Shown: positions 1 through 7,493, numbered from the stretch's first letter. The stretch is DNA of 20,194 bases from Chloroflexales bacterium (GCA_013336035.1 JAAXUL010000034.1:1-20194), one strand, 5' to 3'. The notes: generated from the sequence alone by a model not told the origin. Numbers and translations: made by a program.

Positions 1-1941
1 GCTGTAGCTCACCGCCAGCCCCAGGCCCGTCCCCTTCGTGCGCGTCGTATAGAAGGGCTCGAAGATCTTCGGCAGATCCTGGGGCGGGATGCCCATCCCC
101 GTGTCGCTAAACTCGACCACCACCGCCGGGCCGCGCACCGGGTCGGCCGCGCGCCCGCCCGAGACCGCCACATAGCTCGACTCGTCGGGGCCCCCAGCCG
201 CCTGGTCCGCCATATAGGCGCGCACCCGCAGCTCCCCGCCGTCAGGCATGGCCTCGGCCGCGTTGAAGATCAGATTAAAGCAGACCTGCTTGATATGGTT
301 GCTGATCGCGAGGACCCGCGGCAGCCGCGCCGCCCCCTCGCGCACTATGCGCACGCCCCGCTCGTGGAGCTGGCTCTCGGTCAGGGTGAGGACCGCGTCG
401 AGGATATCGTTGACTTCCACCGGGCGCATACCCTCGCGGGTGGGCCGGTAGAAGTCAAGCATACGCTGCACGATGCTGATCAGCCGCTCGATCTCGTCCT
501 GGGTCATCGCGAGGTAAATCTGGCGCTTCTCTTCGCTCAGGGGGCGGCTGCGCATCAGATGCACCGAGTTATGGATGGCCTGGAGCGGGTTGTTAATCTC
601 ATGGGCGAGCGAGGCGGAGAGGCGCCCCAGGGCGGCGAGCTTCTCGGCCTGCACCAGCTGCTTGGCGATCCGCTGGCGCTCACTCGTATCGCGGGCGATC
701 ACTAGCAGCAGCTGCTGGCCTGCGTGGAGGACCATGCTCAGGCTCGCCGCCACAGGAGTGGCCTGCTCCTGGCGCGTACGCAGCTCGGTCTCGATCTCTT
801 GGCCCTCGCGGCCCGCAGCCCCGCCGCGCCCGTTGCGCGTCACGGCCAGCATCAGGTCATCCAGGGCCGGCAGCAGCTGGCGCGGCCCCAGCTCGAGCAG
901 CTCCTCGCGGCTATAGCCGCTGAGCTTCTCGAGGGCCAGGTTCGCGTCGAGGATGGCGCGGCCCTCGGCGTCGAGCAGCAGCATCGCGTCGGTCGCGTGC
1001 TGCAGCAGGGCCCGGTAGCGGGCCTCAGACTGGGCCACGCGCGTGTAGAGGCGGGCGTTCTCGATCGCGATCGCGGCCTGGGCGGCCAGCAGCATCAGCA
1101 GTTCCTGGTCGGCCTCGCTGAAGGGCGGGCTATTGCTGGTGCGCACCTTGGCCGCGTTGAGCACGCCAAGGACCCGCTCGCCGGCCAGCACCGGCACCGA
1201 GAGGGCCGAGACGATCTGGTCCTCGAACAGCTCGCCGCGCATATCGTCGGCGGGGGGCGAGACCTCGCCGCTGGCGTCGACCCGCACGGGCTGGCGGCGC
1301 AGCGCGACGGTGCCGGCCAGGCTTGCGCCGACGGGGCGCCGGTGGCCGACCTTGATATGGGGCGGCAGGCCCGAGCAGGCCACGATCCGCAGCCACTCGC
1401 CATCATCCTCGAGCAGCATCAGCGAAGCCCGGTCGGCCTCTAGCTCGGCGCGCACGGTCTCGATGATCTGGTCCTGGAGGCGGGGGAGGTCGAGCTCGCC
1501 GAGGAGGTGCTCGCCCACCAGGATGGCGGGGCGCAGAGCCGCGACGCGGTCGCTCGAGCGGGCGGCCCTGCGCTCGCGCACAATCTCGAGGGCCGTGGCG
1601 CGCAGCTCATCGGGGGCGAAGGGCTTGAGCAGCAGGCCGCGGGCGCCAAGGCGCATCGCCCGGGCCGCCTGCTCAACGCTGGCCGACCCACTGATCAGCA
1701 AGATCGAGGCGCTCACCCCGCGCTCGCGCATCTGCTCGAGCAGGCTCAGCCCGCCCGGGCCGGGCTGAGCAAGATCGTACAGCACCAGATCATAGCTACG
1801 CCTGTCCAGCGCGGAGAGGGCGTCGCCAGGCGTCGCCAGGGCCTCCACGGTAAAGCCTGCCCCACGCAGTGCCGCGGCGCAGAGCTCACAGAGGCTCGGA
1901 TCATCATCGATTACAAGCGCTCGGCCGGCGTGACGGTTCAT
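1..1941 (-). CDS. Receiver-GAF-PAS sensor histidine kinase, C-terminus cut by window edge
   Basis: Open from an ATG at 1941 to base 1 (647 codons, no stop), so the extreme C-terminus lies outside the window. An N-terminal receiver domain (about residues 6-120) has the acidic pair D12/D13, phospho-acceptor D56 and conserved K106 in LLLKPF. A GAF domain (about 150-300) ends in the usual AAIAIENARLY helix, then a PAS domain (about 305-425). The HisKA box LAHEINNPLQ puts the phospho-histidine at H447. The ATPase domain shows the N box (NLIFNAAEAM), G1 (DTGMG, D613), F box (FEPFYTT) and G2 (GTGLGL, 637-642). No membrane segments are seen, so it should be cytosolic. A leading receiver suggests it is itself a phosphorelay target. 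The start fits the receiver domain directly, but no good ribosome site precedes it. The gene lies 72 bp behind hisIE. The signal and the partner regulator are unknown. Confidence 0.9.
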   Translation of the reverse strand, partial: MNRHAGRALVIDDDPSLCELCAAALRGAGFTVEALATPGDALSALDRRSYDLVLYDLAQPGPGGLSLLEQMRERGVSASILLISGSASVEQAARAMRLGARGLLLKPFAPDELRATALEIVRERRAARSSDRVAALRPAILVGEHLLGELDLPRLQDQIIETVRAELEADRASLMLLEDDGEWLRIVACSGLPPHIKVGHRRPVGASLAGTVALRRQPVRVDASGEVSPPADDMRGELFEDQIVSALSVPVLAGERVLGVLNAAKVRTSNSPPFSEADQELLMLLAAQAAIAIENARLYTRVAQSEARYRALLQHATDAMLLLDAEGRAILDANLALEKLSGYSREELLELGPRQLLPALDDLMLAVTRNGRGGAAGREGQEIETELRTRQEQATPVAASLSMVLHAGQQLLLVIARDTSERQRIAKQLVQAEKLAALGRLSASLAHEINNPLQAIHNSVHLMRSRPLSEEKRQIYLAMTQDEIERLISIVQRMLDFYRPTREGMRPVEVNDILDAVLTLTESQLHERGVRIVREGAARLPRVLAISNHIKQVCFNLIFNAAEAMPDGGELRVRAYMADQAAGGPDESSYVAVSGGRAADPVRGPAVVVEFSDTGMGIPPQDLPKIFEPFYTTRTKGTGLGLAVSYS

Positions 1942-2013
1942 AGAGTGAAAAGAGGCGTGTGACGCAGGCTGTGCGGCTCGAGGAGCGACCGCCACAGGGC
2001 GCCTCGCGCCTAC

Positions 2014-2628
2014 CTACGGCTTATAGCGGCGCTCCAGCTCCTGCCAGACGGCCTCGGCGGACAGGCCCTGGCTCTCCAGCAGCACCAGACTGTGGTAGAA
2101 CAGATCGGCCAGCTCATAGGCCAGCTCGGCGTGCGAGCTATTCTTGGCCGCGATGATCACCTCGGCGGCCTCCTCGCCGATCTTCTTGCCGATACGGTCT
2201 ACCCCGCCAGAGAGCAGCTTCGCGGTGTACGACTCGGCGGCGGGCGTGTCGCGGCGGGCGCGGATCAGGGCGGCCAGGCGCCCCAGGATAGCGCTCGGCG
2301 GGGCCGAGGCCTGCGCGGGCTGCTGCTGAAGGTCGCGGTGGAAGCAGCTGCGCTCGCCGGTGTGGCAGGTCGGCCCGGCGGGCTCGGCCAGCACCAGCAG
2401 GGCGTCGCCGTCGCAGTCCTGGCGGATAGCGACGAGGCGCAGCTGGTTGCCGCTCGTCTCGCCCTTCTGCCAGAGGGCCTGGCGCGAGCGGCTCCAGAAG
2501 GTCACGCGGCCCGTCTCATGGGTAAGGCGCAGGGCCTCTTCGTTCATATAGCCCAGCATCAGCACCTCGCCCGTCTGTGCGTGCTGGACAATCGCCGGGA
2601 TAAGGCCACTATGGTCGAACTTTAGCAT
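2014..2628 (-). CDS. hisIE: HisIE: phosphoribosyl-AMP cyclohydrolase / phosphoribosyl-ATP pyrophosphatase
   Basis: A bifunctional 204-residue enzyme for steps 2 and 3 of histidine synthesis: PR-ATP to PR-AMP (HisE part), then ring opening to ProFAR (HisI part). The HisI domain (about 1-105) carries the metal-binding QDCDGDA motif (D71, D73, D75) and the zinc cysteines C88 (in GPTCHTG) and C95. The HisE domain (about 110-204) has the MazG-like helices GEEAAEVIIAAKN (E152, E153, E156) and YELADLFYH (E172, D175). Length and domain order are normal for the fused form. It starts 23 bp after purH stops, so the two are probably co-transcribed. PurH uses AICAR, which later histidine-pathway steps release, so the pairing makes metabolic sense. 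No other his gene is in the window. Confidence 0.96.
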   Translation of the reverse strand: MLKFDHSGLIPAIVQHAQTGEVLMLGYMNEEALRLTHETGRVTFWSRSRQALWQKGETSGNQLRLVAIRQDCDGDALLVLAEPAGPTCHTGERSCFHRDLQQQPAQASAPPSAILGRLAALIRARRDTPAAESYTAKLLSGGVDRIGKKIGEEAAEVIIAAKNSSHAELAYELADLFYHSLVLLESQGLSAEAVWQELERRYKP

Positions 2629-2651
2629 ACGTCTCTACAGATAGCGCCACG

Positions 2652-4169
2652 CTAGTGGCGGAAGTGTCTCCGCCCGGTGAACACCATCGCGGCCCCGGCC
2701 GCGTCGGCCGCGGCGATGACCTCCTCATCGCGAACCGAGCCGCCGGGCTGGATGACCGCGGTCGCGCCGGCCTTGAGCGCGGCCTCGACGCCATCGGCGA
2801 AGGGGAAGAGCGCATCGCTGGCCATGACGCAGCCCTCTAGCGAGAGGCCCGCCTGCTGGGCCTTCCAGACGGCCAGGCGCGAGCTATCGACGCGGCTCAT
2901 CTGGCCGGCCCCAACGCCGAGGGTGCGGTCGGCGCCGGCGTAGACGATCGCGTTCGACTTGACGTGCTTGACCACGCGCCAGGCGAAGCGCAGGGCCTGC
3001 CACTCTGCGTCGGTCGGCGCGCGCTTTGTCACGACCCGCGACTCCTCGCCCGCCAGGGGGGCGCGGTCGGCCTCCTGAACGAGCACGCCGCCGGGCACGC
3101 TGCGCAGCAGCAGCTCGTCCGGGCGTGTCACGGGGCGCAGGGCGCGCAGCAGGCGCAGATTCTTCTTCTTCGTCAGCAGGGCGAGGGCCTCGGGGGTAAA
3201 GTCGGGCGCGATGATGATCTCGGTGAAGATCTCGGCGATCGCCTGGGCGAGGGCCAGGTCGAGCGGCCGGTTGGCGGCGATGATCCCGCCGTAGGGCGCC
3301 TCGCGGTCAGTGGCGAGGGCCTTCTCCCATGCCTCGATCAGCTGCTCGCCGGTGCCGACGCCGCACGGGTTCGTGTGCTTGATGATCGCGACGGCGGCTG
3401 CCTCGGCGGCAGGGAACTCTTCGATCAGCTCGGCGGCGCCGGCGGTGTCGAGGATATTGTTGTACGAGAGCTCCTTGCCGTGGAGCTGCTCGAACAGGCT
3501 GTGGAAGTCGCCGTAGAGCGCGGCCCGCTGGTGCGGGTTCTCGCCATAGCGCAGCGTCTGGGCCTTGGGCCAGGCGCGGGTCAGCGTCTCGGGCAGGGCC
3601 TCATCGGCCAGGTAGGTGGCGATGGCGGCATCGTAGGCGGCGGTGTGGGCGAAGGTCTTGGCAGAGAGGCGGCGGCGCAGATCGGGGGCAAAGCTGCCGG
3701 CGCGCAGGCCCTCGAGCGCGGCCGGGTAGTCGGCCGGGTCGACCAGGGGGAGGACGTGGGCAAAGTTCTTGGCGGCGGCGCGCAGCAGGGCCACGCCGCC
3801 GATGTCGATCTGCTCAACGGCCTCGTCGAGGGTCACCCCGGGGCGAGCGACAGTCTGCTGGAAGGGGTAGAGGTTAACGACGAGCAGGTCGATCGGGGCC
3901 AGGCCGTGCTCCTCGAGCTGGGCCATATGGGCGGGCAGATCGCGCCGGGCCAGCAGGCCGGCGTGGACGGCGGGGTGGAGAGTCTTGACACGGCCGTCGA
4001 GGATCTCGGGGAAGCCGGTGAGCGCGCTGACAGCCCGGGCAGGGATGCCGGCCTCGGCGAGGATCCGCTGGGTGTTGCCGGTTGAGATAAGCTCCACGCC
4101 GAGGGCGTGGAGGGCGCGGGCAAGGTCGGTGATGCCCGTCTTGTCATAGACGCTGAGTAACGCGCGCAC
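2652..4169 (-). CDS. purH: PurH: AICAR transformylase / IMP cyclohydrolase
   Basis: The bifunctional enzyme for the last two steps of de novo purine synthesis: formylation of AICAR by 10-formyl-THF, then closure to IMP. The N-terminal MGS-like cyclohydrolase domain shows ALLSVYDKTG, ELISTGNTQ and GFPEILDGRVKTLHP. The transformylase domain has LRYGENPHQ, the catalytic lysine-histidine pair in IIKHTNPCGVG (K264, H265), ADRTLGVGAGQMSR, and the C-terminal IQPGGSVRDEEVI. I chose the GTG at 4169 (505 residues) because family homology begins there and a G-rich ribosome site (AGGGGGG) sits just upstream. The frame stays open to another GTG at 4226, but those 19 residues look unlike PurH. hisIE follows after 23 bp. 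The leader has a promoter-like -10 and a terminator-like hairpin. Confidence 0.96.
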   Translation of the reverse strand: MRALLSVYDKTGITDLARALHALGVELISTGNTQRILAEAGIPARAVSALTGFPEILDGRVKTLHPAVHAGLLARRDLPAHMAQLEEHGLAPIDLLVVNLYPFQQTVARPGVTLDEAVEQIDIGGVALLRAAAKNFAHVLPLVDPADYPAALEGLRAGSFAPDLRRRLSAKTFAHTAAYDAAIATYLADEALPETLTRAWPKAQTLRYGENPHQRAALYGDFHSLFEQLHGKELSYNNILDTAGAAELIEEFPAAEAAAVAIIKHTNPCGVGTGEQLIEAWEKALATDREAPYGGIIAANRPLDLALAQAIAEIFTEIIIAPDFTPEALALLTKKKNLRLLRALRPVTRPDELLLRSVPGGVLVQEADRAPLAGEESRVVTKRAPTDAEWQALRFAWRVVKHVKSNAIVYAGADRTLGVGAGQMSRVDSSRLAVWKAQQAGLSLEGCVMASDALFPFADGVEAALKAGATAVIQPGGSVRDEEVIAAADAAGAAMVFTGRRHFRH

Positions 4170-4232
4170 ACACCCCCCTATTGCTTGCTTCAGAATGAGA
4201 GGCCGACCCTCTGATCGACGACACACAAAACG

Positions 4233-4258
4233 GCCCTACCCGAGGCGACGGGCAGGGT
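4233..4258 (-). terminator. Terminator or attenuator hairpin in the purH leader
   Basis: On the minus strand CCCTGCCCG pairs with CGGGTAGGG across a 6-base loop (TCGCCT), then CCG and TTTT. The single non-Watson-Crick position is a G-U wobble in minus-strand RNA but a C-A mismatch on the other strand, which favours action on leftward transcription. It could terminate the upstream mgl/DUF4388 transcript. It also lies downstream of a -10-like site at 4272-4277, so it could act as an attenuator for purH. The T-run is short, so strength is uncertain. Confidence 0.45.
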
Positions 4259-4271
4259 CGCAAGCGGCGCT

Positions 4272-4300
4272 ATTTTACCATATCTGAACCGGCGCGCAAA
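4272..4300 (-). promoter_or_regulatory. Putative purH promoter with extended -10
   Basis: The minus strand reads TGGTAAAAT at 4280-4272, an extended -10 (TG-n-TAAAAT). A weak -35-like TTTGCG lies at 4300-4295, 17 bp upstream (3 of 6 matches). Transcription would start near 4265, giving a leader of about 95 bases that contains the hairpin at 4233-4258. The match is by eye only. Confidence 0.35.
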
Positions 4301-4305
4301 GCGTG

Positions 4306-5106
4306 CTATGCGAGAAGCTGGCTGGCGCGAGCGCGGAGCTGGCTGGCGGCCTCGCGGGCGCGCAGAGGGTCGACCACCTGGGCGGCGCCGCGCTCAAAGT
4401 ACTCAACGACGGCGAGCATCTGGTCGCCGCTGGCCCGGCTGGGGTCGGGGATACCGGCGAGGCGGTAGGCCTCTTCGAGCAAGGCAGAGGCGCCGGCGCC
4501 GACGAAGCCGGCGGCGATACGCTCGAACTCAGGGGCAAGCCTCTCGCCGGGGCTGGTCTCGCGCATCTCGATCAGGCCATTCTGGAGCAGCTGGACGACA
4601 ATCTCGCAGGTGCGAAACTCGCCGAGGCCGCTGCGCTGGGCGATCTGGACGAGCTTATTGCGCCCATCGACCATCGTGAGCACGCGCCACTCCTCGGGCT
4701 CGAGGTTAATCTCGGAGGAGCCGGTGGTGGGGTTCAGGACAAGGCGCGGCACCGCCGCCATCGAGGGGATGTGCTCGTGGATGCGGGTCCAGGCGTCCTG
4801 GCGCATGACGCCCTCCATGATGATCACCTCGTTCGAGACGGTGATCGTGGGGGCGTCGATGCGCTTATCGTCGTGGAAGCGGAAGGGGCCCGAGACGAGG
4901 GTGAAGAAGGTGTAGACGGCCTCGAGGGGCTGAAGGCCAGGCATAGCGGCGCCGATGATCTTGCCGTCGCGAAAGTAGATCCAGCCCTCGAACGTACGAC
5001 CGGCCCGCTGCCCGCGGATATGGACGCCGCCAGTCTGCTTGCTGAGCTGGACAAGCTGGATGATATCGGTGAGCGGGAACTCGCTCAGGTCGCCTGCGAG
5101 GGCCAT
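4306..5106 (-). CDS. DUF4388 domain protein, mglA-linked
   Basis: 266 residues, no signal peptide or membrane segment. The first ~115 residues match the DUF4388 pattern: GDLSEFPLTDIIQLVQLSKQTGGVHI, then GWIYFRDGKIIGAAMPGLQPLEAVY, and a phenylalanine-rich strand GPFRFHDD. Residues ~138-182 (EEWRVLTMVDGRNKLVQIA through LLQNGLIEM) look like the winged-helix-type segment that often follows DUF4388. The last ~80 residues are Ala-rich helix. DUF4388 proteins (cyanobacterial PatA shares the domain) commonly sit beside small GTPases and roadblock proteins. A role as effector or scaffold of the neighbouring MglA is inferred, not shown. It starts 59 bp after mglA stops. A small perfect inverted repeat (7-bp arms, 5122-5138) lies in that gap. 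The ribosome site is weak. Confidence 0.85.
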   Translation of the reverse strand: MALAGDLSEFPLTDIIQLVQLSKQTGGVHIRGQRAGRTFEGWIYFRDGKIIGAAMPGLQPLEAVYTFFTLVSGPFRFHDDKRIDAPTITVSNEVIIMEGVMRQDAWTRIHEHIPSMAAVPRLVLNPTTGSSEINLEPEEWRVLTMVDGRNKLVQIAQRSGLGEFRTCEIVVQLLQNGLIEMRETSPGERLAPEFERIAAGFVGAGASALLEEAYRLAGIPDPSRASGDQMLAVVEYFERGAAQVVDPLRAREAASQLRARASQLLA

Positions 5107-5165
5107 AGCTATTTCAACCCTCGGCGCAGAGTGCGCCGCTGCACGCCGTAGCGGGCCAGACGCCG

Positions 5166-5753
5166 CTACAGCTTGCCAATCACCGCGCGGCTGATAGCAC
5201 GCAGGGTCTCAAAGACGCCGGTGCCAATCGTGGCGACGGCCTCGACCCGGGGCCAGTTCATCTTCGTCACGCCGAGGAAGTGATCCATGGTTGGGACCGA
5301 GGCCAGGACATCTCTGGGCAGGTCGCGCTTGTTGTACTGAATAACAATCGGGAACTCGGCGAACTTCTTATTCTGGCGTGTAATATTCTGGGCCAGCTCT
5401 TTGAGGCTGTTGACATTCTCCTGCATCTTGTTCTTGTTCGAGTCAGCGACAAAGACCACCCCGTCGGCGCCGTTGAGCACAGCCACCCGGGTGCGCTCAT
5501 AGAGCACCTGCCCGGGGACAGTGTAAAGGTGGAAGCGGGTCTGGAAGCCGCGGACCTTGCCAAGATCGAGGGGGAGGAAGTCGAAGAAGAGGGTGCGCTC
5601 TGTCTCTGTGGCGATCGACAGCAGGTCACCCTTGACGTCTTTCGGCACCTGGCTATGAATGTACTGCAGATTGGTCGTCTTCCCGCACATCCCTGGGCCA
5701 TAGTAGACGATCTTGCAGTGGATCTCGCGTGCCGCAACGTTGATCAGCGCCAT
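5166..5753 (-). CDS. mglA: MglA-type small Ras-like GTPase
   Basis: 195 residues, the usual MglA size. The P-loop is GPGMCGKT (19-26) followed by TNLQ. The family signature ETERTLFFDFLPLDLG lies at 50-65. The G3 region reads TVPGQ (78-82) in place of the Ras DxxGQ, as is typical of MglA. G4 is NKRD (141-144). In Myxococcus and Thermus, MglA is a cytosolic nucleotide switch that marks the leading pole and is turned over by its GAP, MglB. An MglB-like protein is encoded 111 bp upstream on the same strand, so the switch and its regulator are kept together. The ribosome site AGAGGA lies 5 bases before the ATG. What it controls here, such as gliding or type IV pili, cannot be read from the window. 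Confidence 0.95.
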   Translation of the reverse strand: MALINVAAREIHCKIVYYGPGMCGKTTNLQYIHSQVPKDVKGDLLSIATETERTLFFDFLPLDLGKVRGFQTRFHLYTVPGQVLYERTRVAVLNGADGVVFVADSNKNKMQENVNSLKELAQNITRQNKKFAEFPIVIQYNKRDLPRDVLASVPTMDHFLGVTKMNWPRVEAVATIGTGVFETLRAISRAVIGKL

Positions 5754-5823
5754 AGGTCCTCTCGCATGCCTGTACAGTGGGGCGGCTTAGGCGCAGGCAG
5801 CGGCCCACCGCAAGGGGGCCAGA

Positions 5824-5850
5824 CGGGCCGCGGCATCACCGCGCGGCCCG
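5824..5850 (-). repeat. GC-rich inverted repeat between mglB and mglA
   Basis: Perfect 9-bp arms CGGGCCGCG (5824-5832) and CGCGGCCCG (5842-5850) with a 9-base loop, 14 bases past the mglB stop. No T-run follows on the minus strand, so it does not look like an intrinsic terminator. An RNA-processing or partial-attenuation role is possible but unproven. Confidence 0.4.
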
Positions 5851-5864
5851 GCCACACCCTGCGG

Positions 5865-6359
5865 CTAGTCGCGGAAGAGCAGGTCGATGGTATCCTCCAT
5901 CGAGGTGCGGAACGAGGAGCCAAGCACTTCATCGCGAGCCTTGTGCTGCTGGCGCACTCGCTCGAGCACGCCGGCTAGCTCGTCGGTAGCCTTCTTGGTT
6001 AGCACCTTGACGAGGCCGATGTGGGTACCCTTGTTGAAGATGATGCAGAGGATCCACTGCTCCTCGATCAAGGCGATGAAGATATTCTCACGGACGCCCT
6101 GCTGGAATGAGGCGCGAAAGTCCCGCTCGCGCAGGAGCTTAGCCACCTCGCGCGACGAGGCGAAGACTCCGGCGATCAGGGCGCCGAGGGCGGTAATATC
6201 CTGGCGATCACCGTCCCCTTTCGAGGAGATCACCTGGCCGCTCTTGTCGAGCAGGAGCGCGTAGTCGCTGCCGGTGTCCTCGACCAGCCGACCAAGGCAC
6301 TCCTCGATCTGACCGAGCTCTTCAGTGGGGACGATGATACTTGTCAGCTGTGGATCCAT
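5865..6359 (-). CDS. mglB: MglB-like roadblock/LC7 protein
   Basis: 164 residues with one roadblock/LC7 domain (about 15-135): YALLLDKSGQVISSKGD, then ALGALIAGVFASSREVAKLL, IFIALIEEQWILCIIF, and HIGLVKVLTKKATDELAGVLE. As I recall Myxococcus MglB (about 159 residues), the same segments recur (LVDKNGQLISS, GLVRLRIKKASDEL) and it ends in a similar acidic tail (DIDNLFSE there, DTIDLLFRD here). This makes it a likely true MglB, the dimeric GAP for MglA, rather than a generic roadblock protein. It lies 74 bp after the smaller roadblock gene and 111 bp before mglA. An AAGGTAGG ribosome site precedes the ATG. GAP activity is inferred from family and context. Confidence 0.88.
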   Translation of the reverse strand: MDPQLTSIIVPTEELGQIEECLGRLVEDTGSDYALLLDKSGQVISSKGDGDRQDITALGALIAGVFASSREVAKLLRERDFRASFQQGVRENIFIALIEEQWILCIIFNKGTHIGLVKVLTKKATDELAGVLERVRQQHKARDEVLGSSFRTSMEDTIDLLFRD

Positions 6360-6433
6360 CGCGGCCTACCTTACATGGAGCTAGTCGAAGAGCTTCCCGT
6401 CGCACGCTCGACGAAATTATAGCACATAGGAGA

Positions 6434-6799
6434 TCAGATAGCGCTCAGGGCGTCCACCATGTCCTCACGATGCTTGGCCACCAGGAAGCGCACATAGCCC
6501 AGGTCGTCGCGGGCATTGGCGAGCAGCAGCAGCATGGCGTCGCCGCTGATTGGCTCGATCAGCACCAGGCCATCCTCGTACTCGAGCATCGTCTGCACCG
6601 TGCCGCCCTTGTCGATCTCGCGACCCAGGGCCTCGGCCATAGCCAGGCCGTTTGAGGCCACGGCGCATATGGCATCCACATCCACCCCAGGGCTGGCGGT
6701 ACTCTCGATCAGCAGGCCGTCCGTGGCGACCACGGCGGCTAGCTCGATACTCCCCACCGCACGGAAGCGCCCCAGCAGCGTCTTCAGGTTGGTGCTCAT
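6434..6799 (-). CDS. Roadblock/LC7 domain protein
   Basis: 121 residues, essentially one roadblock/LC7 domain: ELAAVVATDGLLIESTASPGVDVDAICAVASNGLAMAEALG, then VQTMLEYEDGLVLIEPISGDAMLLLLANARDDLGYVRFLVAKH. It lacks the extended termini of the MglB-like protein downstream, so the cluster encodes two distinct roadblock proteins. Such proteins dimerise and bind or regulate small GTPases. It may pair with MglB or tune MglA, but this is inference. It is the first gene of the leftward mgl cluster, with a strong AAGGAGAG ribosome site and a TATAAT box 62 bp before the ATG. Confidence 0.9.
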   Translation of the reverse strand: MSTNLKTLLGRFRAVGSIELAAVVATDGLLIESTASPGVDVDAICAVASNGLAMAEALGREIDKGGTVQTMLEYEDGLVLIEPISGDAMLLLLANARDDLGYVRFLVAKHREDMVDALSAI

Positions 6800-6860
6800 A
6801 TGGAATGTTCTCTCCTTACAAGCGCTGGCCTATTGTGGAAGCGCCATGTCGGGTATCGAT

Positions 6861-6866
6861 ATTATA
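6861..6866 (-). promoter_or_regulatory. Putative -10 box for the roadblock-mglB-mglA-DUF4388 cluster
   Basis: The minus strand has a perfect TATAAT (6866-6861), preceded by TG, 62 bp upstream of the first ATG. No convincing -35 is present at 16-18 bp. It lies in the 145-bp gap after the helix-turn-helix gene, so the cluster probably has its own start site. Confidence 0.45.
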
Positions 6867-6944
6867 CACGCCATCGAAACGACTATGTGACCGTGTTTCG
6901 TACTTTTGCGCCATACAAGCCTTCTGTGCGCTGGCAAGGCCCCC

Positions 6945-7232
6945 CTACCCCTCTGCCCCATTCGTGCGCTCGCGCTCTTTGGGCGGGCGACCGGTGCGAA
7001 TGTTGCGCAGTGAGTGGATAGTCGCCGCGATAGCCCGGTCGGCCCAGCCATAGATCGTCGGCCGACTTTTCTGCAGATCCTCAGCGATCTGGGTGACGTT
7101 GGTGCGGTATTCTGGGTCGAAGGTGGCCAGGTTGATCCGTGCGGAGGCAACGATCTGCTGTATCTCCTCCTCCGAGAGCCCATGCTCCCGGATGAGCTTT
7201 CTGGCCCGTTTGCTGGAGAGCTCGAGCTGCAT
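6945..7232 (-). CDS. Small helix-turn-helix protein, possible transposase-derived regulator
   Basis: 95 residues, highly charged, no membrane segment. Residues ~46-68 (VTQIAEDLQKSRPTIYGWA) form a clear helix-turn-helix, in the style of Sir2-like/IS630-type N-terminal DNA-binding domains. It is followed by a basic GRPPKERER tail (81-89) that resembles an AT-hook core or the linker after transposase HTH domains. No catalytic transposase domain follows, so it may be a stand-alone DNA-binding protein or a remnant. I do not recognise a named family. The start is supported by an AAGGAG/GGAGA ribosome site just before the ATG and by a promoter-like pair at 7313-7341. It is transcribed divergently from the kinase at 7595, with palindromes between them, so regulation of that region is a reasonable guess. 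Confidence 0.75.
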   Translation of the reverse strand: MQLELSSKRARKLIREHGLSEEEIQQIVASARINLATFDPEYRTNVTQIAEDLQKSRPTIYGWADRAIAATIHSLRNIRTGRPPKERERTNGAEG

Positions 7233-7312
7233 ATTTCTCCGCTCCTTGCCAACGCCATGCTAATCGTGACGCCAACAGTCGCACAACCAGCGGATAAGTG
7301 TAAGTATTTATT

Positions 7313-7341
7313 ATCATATCATGGGCCGGCAACCCTGTCGA
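7313..7341 (-). promoter_or_regulatory. Putative promoter of the helix-turn-helix gene
   Basis: The minus strand has TCGACA (7341-7336, 5 of 6 to the -35 consensus), a 17-bp spacer, and TATGAT (7318-7313, 5 of 6 to the -10). It lies about 80 bp before the ATG at 7232. The surrounding 7295-7320 is AT-rich against a GC-rich background. Confidence 0.45.
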
Positions 7342-7493
7342 GTCCTGTCTGTAAACAGTATCCTCGCCGCCCGCTCCCCTTGCCTTCGACATGGTGTCCA
7401 TGCGCCACAGCGCATCTACTCGCAAACACCTGTGCTTTTACTATCGGTGATCGTGATAGGCGATCTACCCCGATTTACCCATGATAATGTTTA

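Noticed and set aside
724..1962. Overlapping plus-strand open frames of 150-240 codons
   Set aside because: All antisense to the receiver-GAF-PAS kinase, which reads through the whole region with intact domain motifs.
2645..2660. CGCCAC-GCTA-GTGGCG stem at the purH stop
   Set aside because: Short stem with no T-run and inside a 23-bp gap; too weak to call a terminator between purH and hisIE.
2964..4085. 373-codon open frame on the plus strand
   Set aside because: Antisense to purH, whose motifs are unambiguous; composition is typical of a shadow frame.
4170..4226. Upstream GTG start adding 19 residues to PurH
   Set aside because: The extra residues do not resemble PurH N-termini, and family homology begins at the GTG at 4169.
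7441..7459. CTATC...GATAG inverted repeat upstream of the kinase
   Set aside because: Only 5-bp arms around a non-symmetric centre, which is common by chance.
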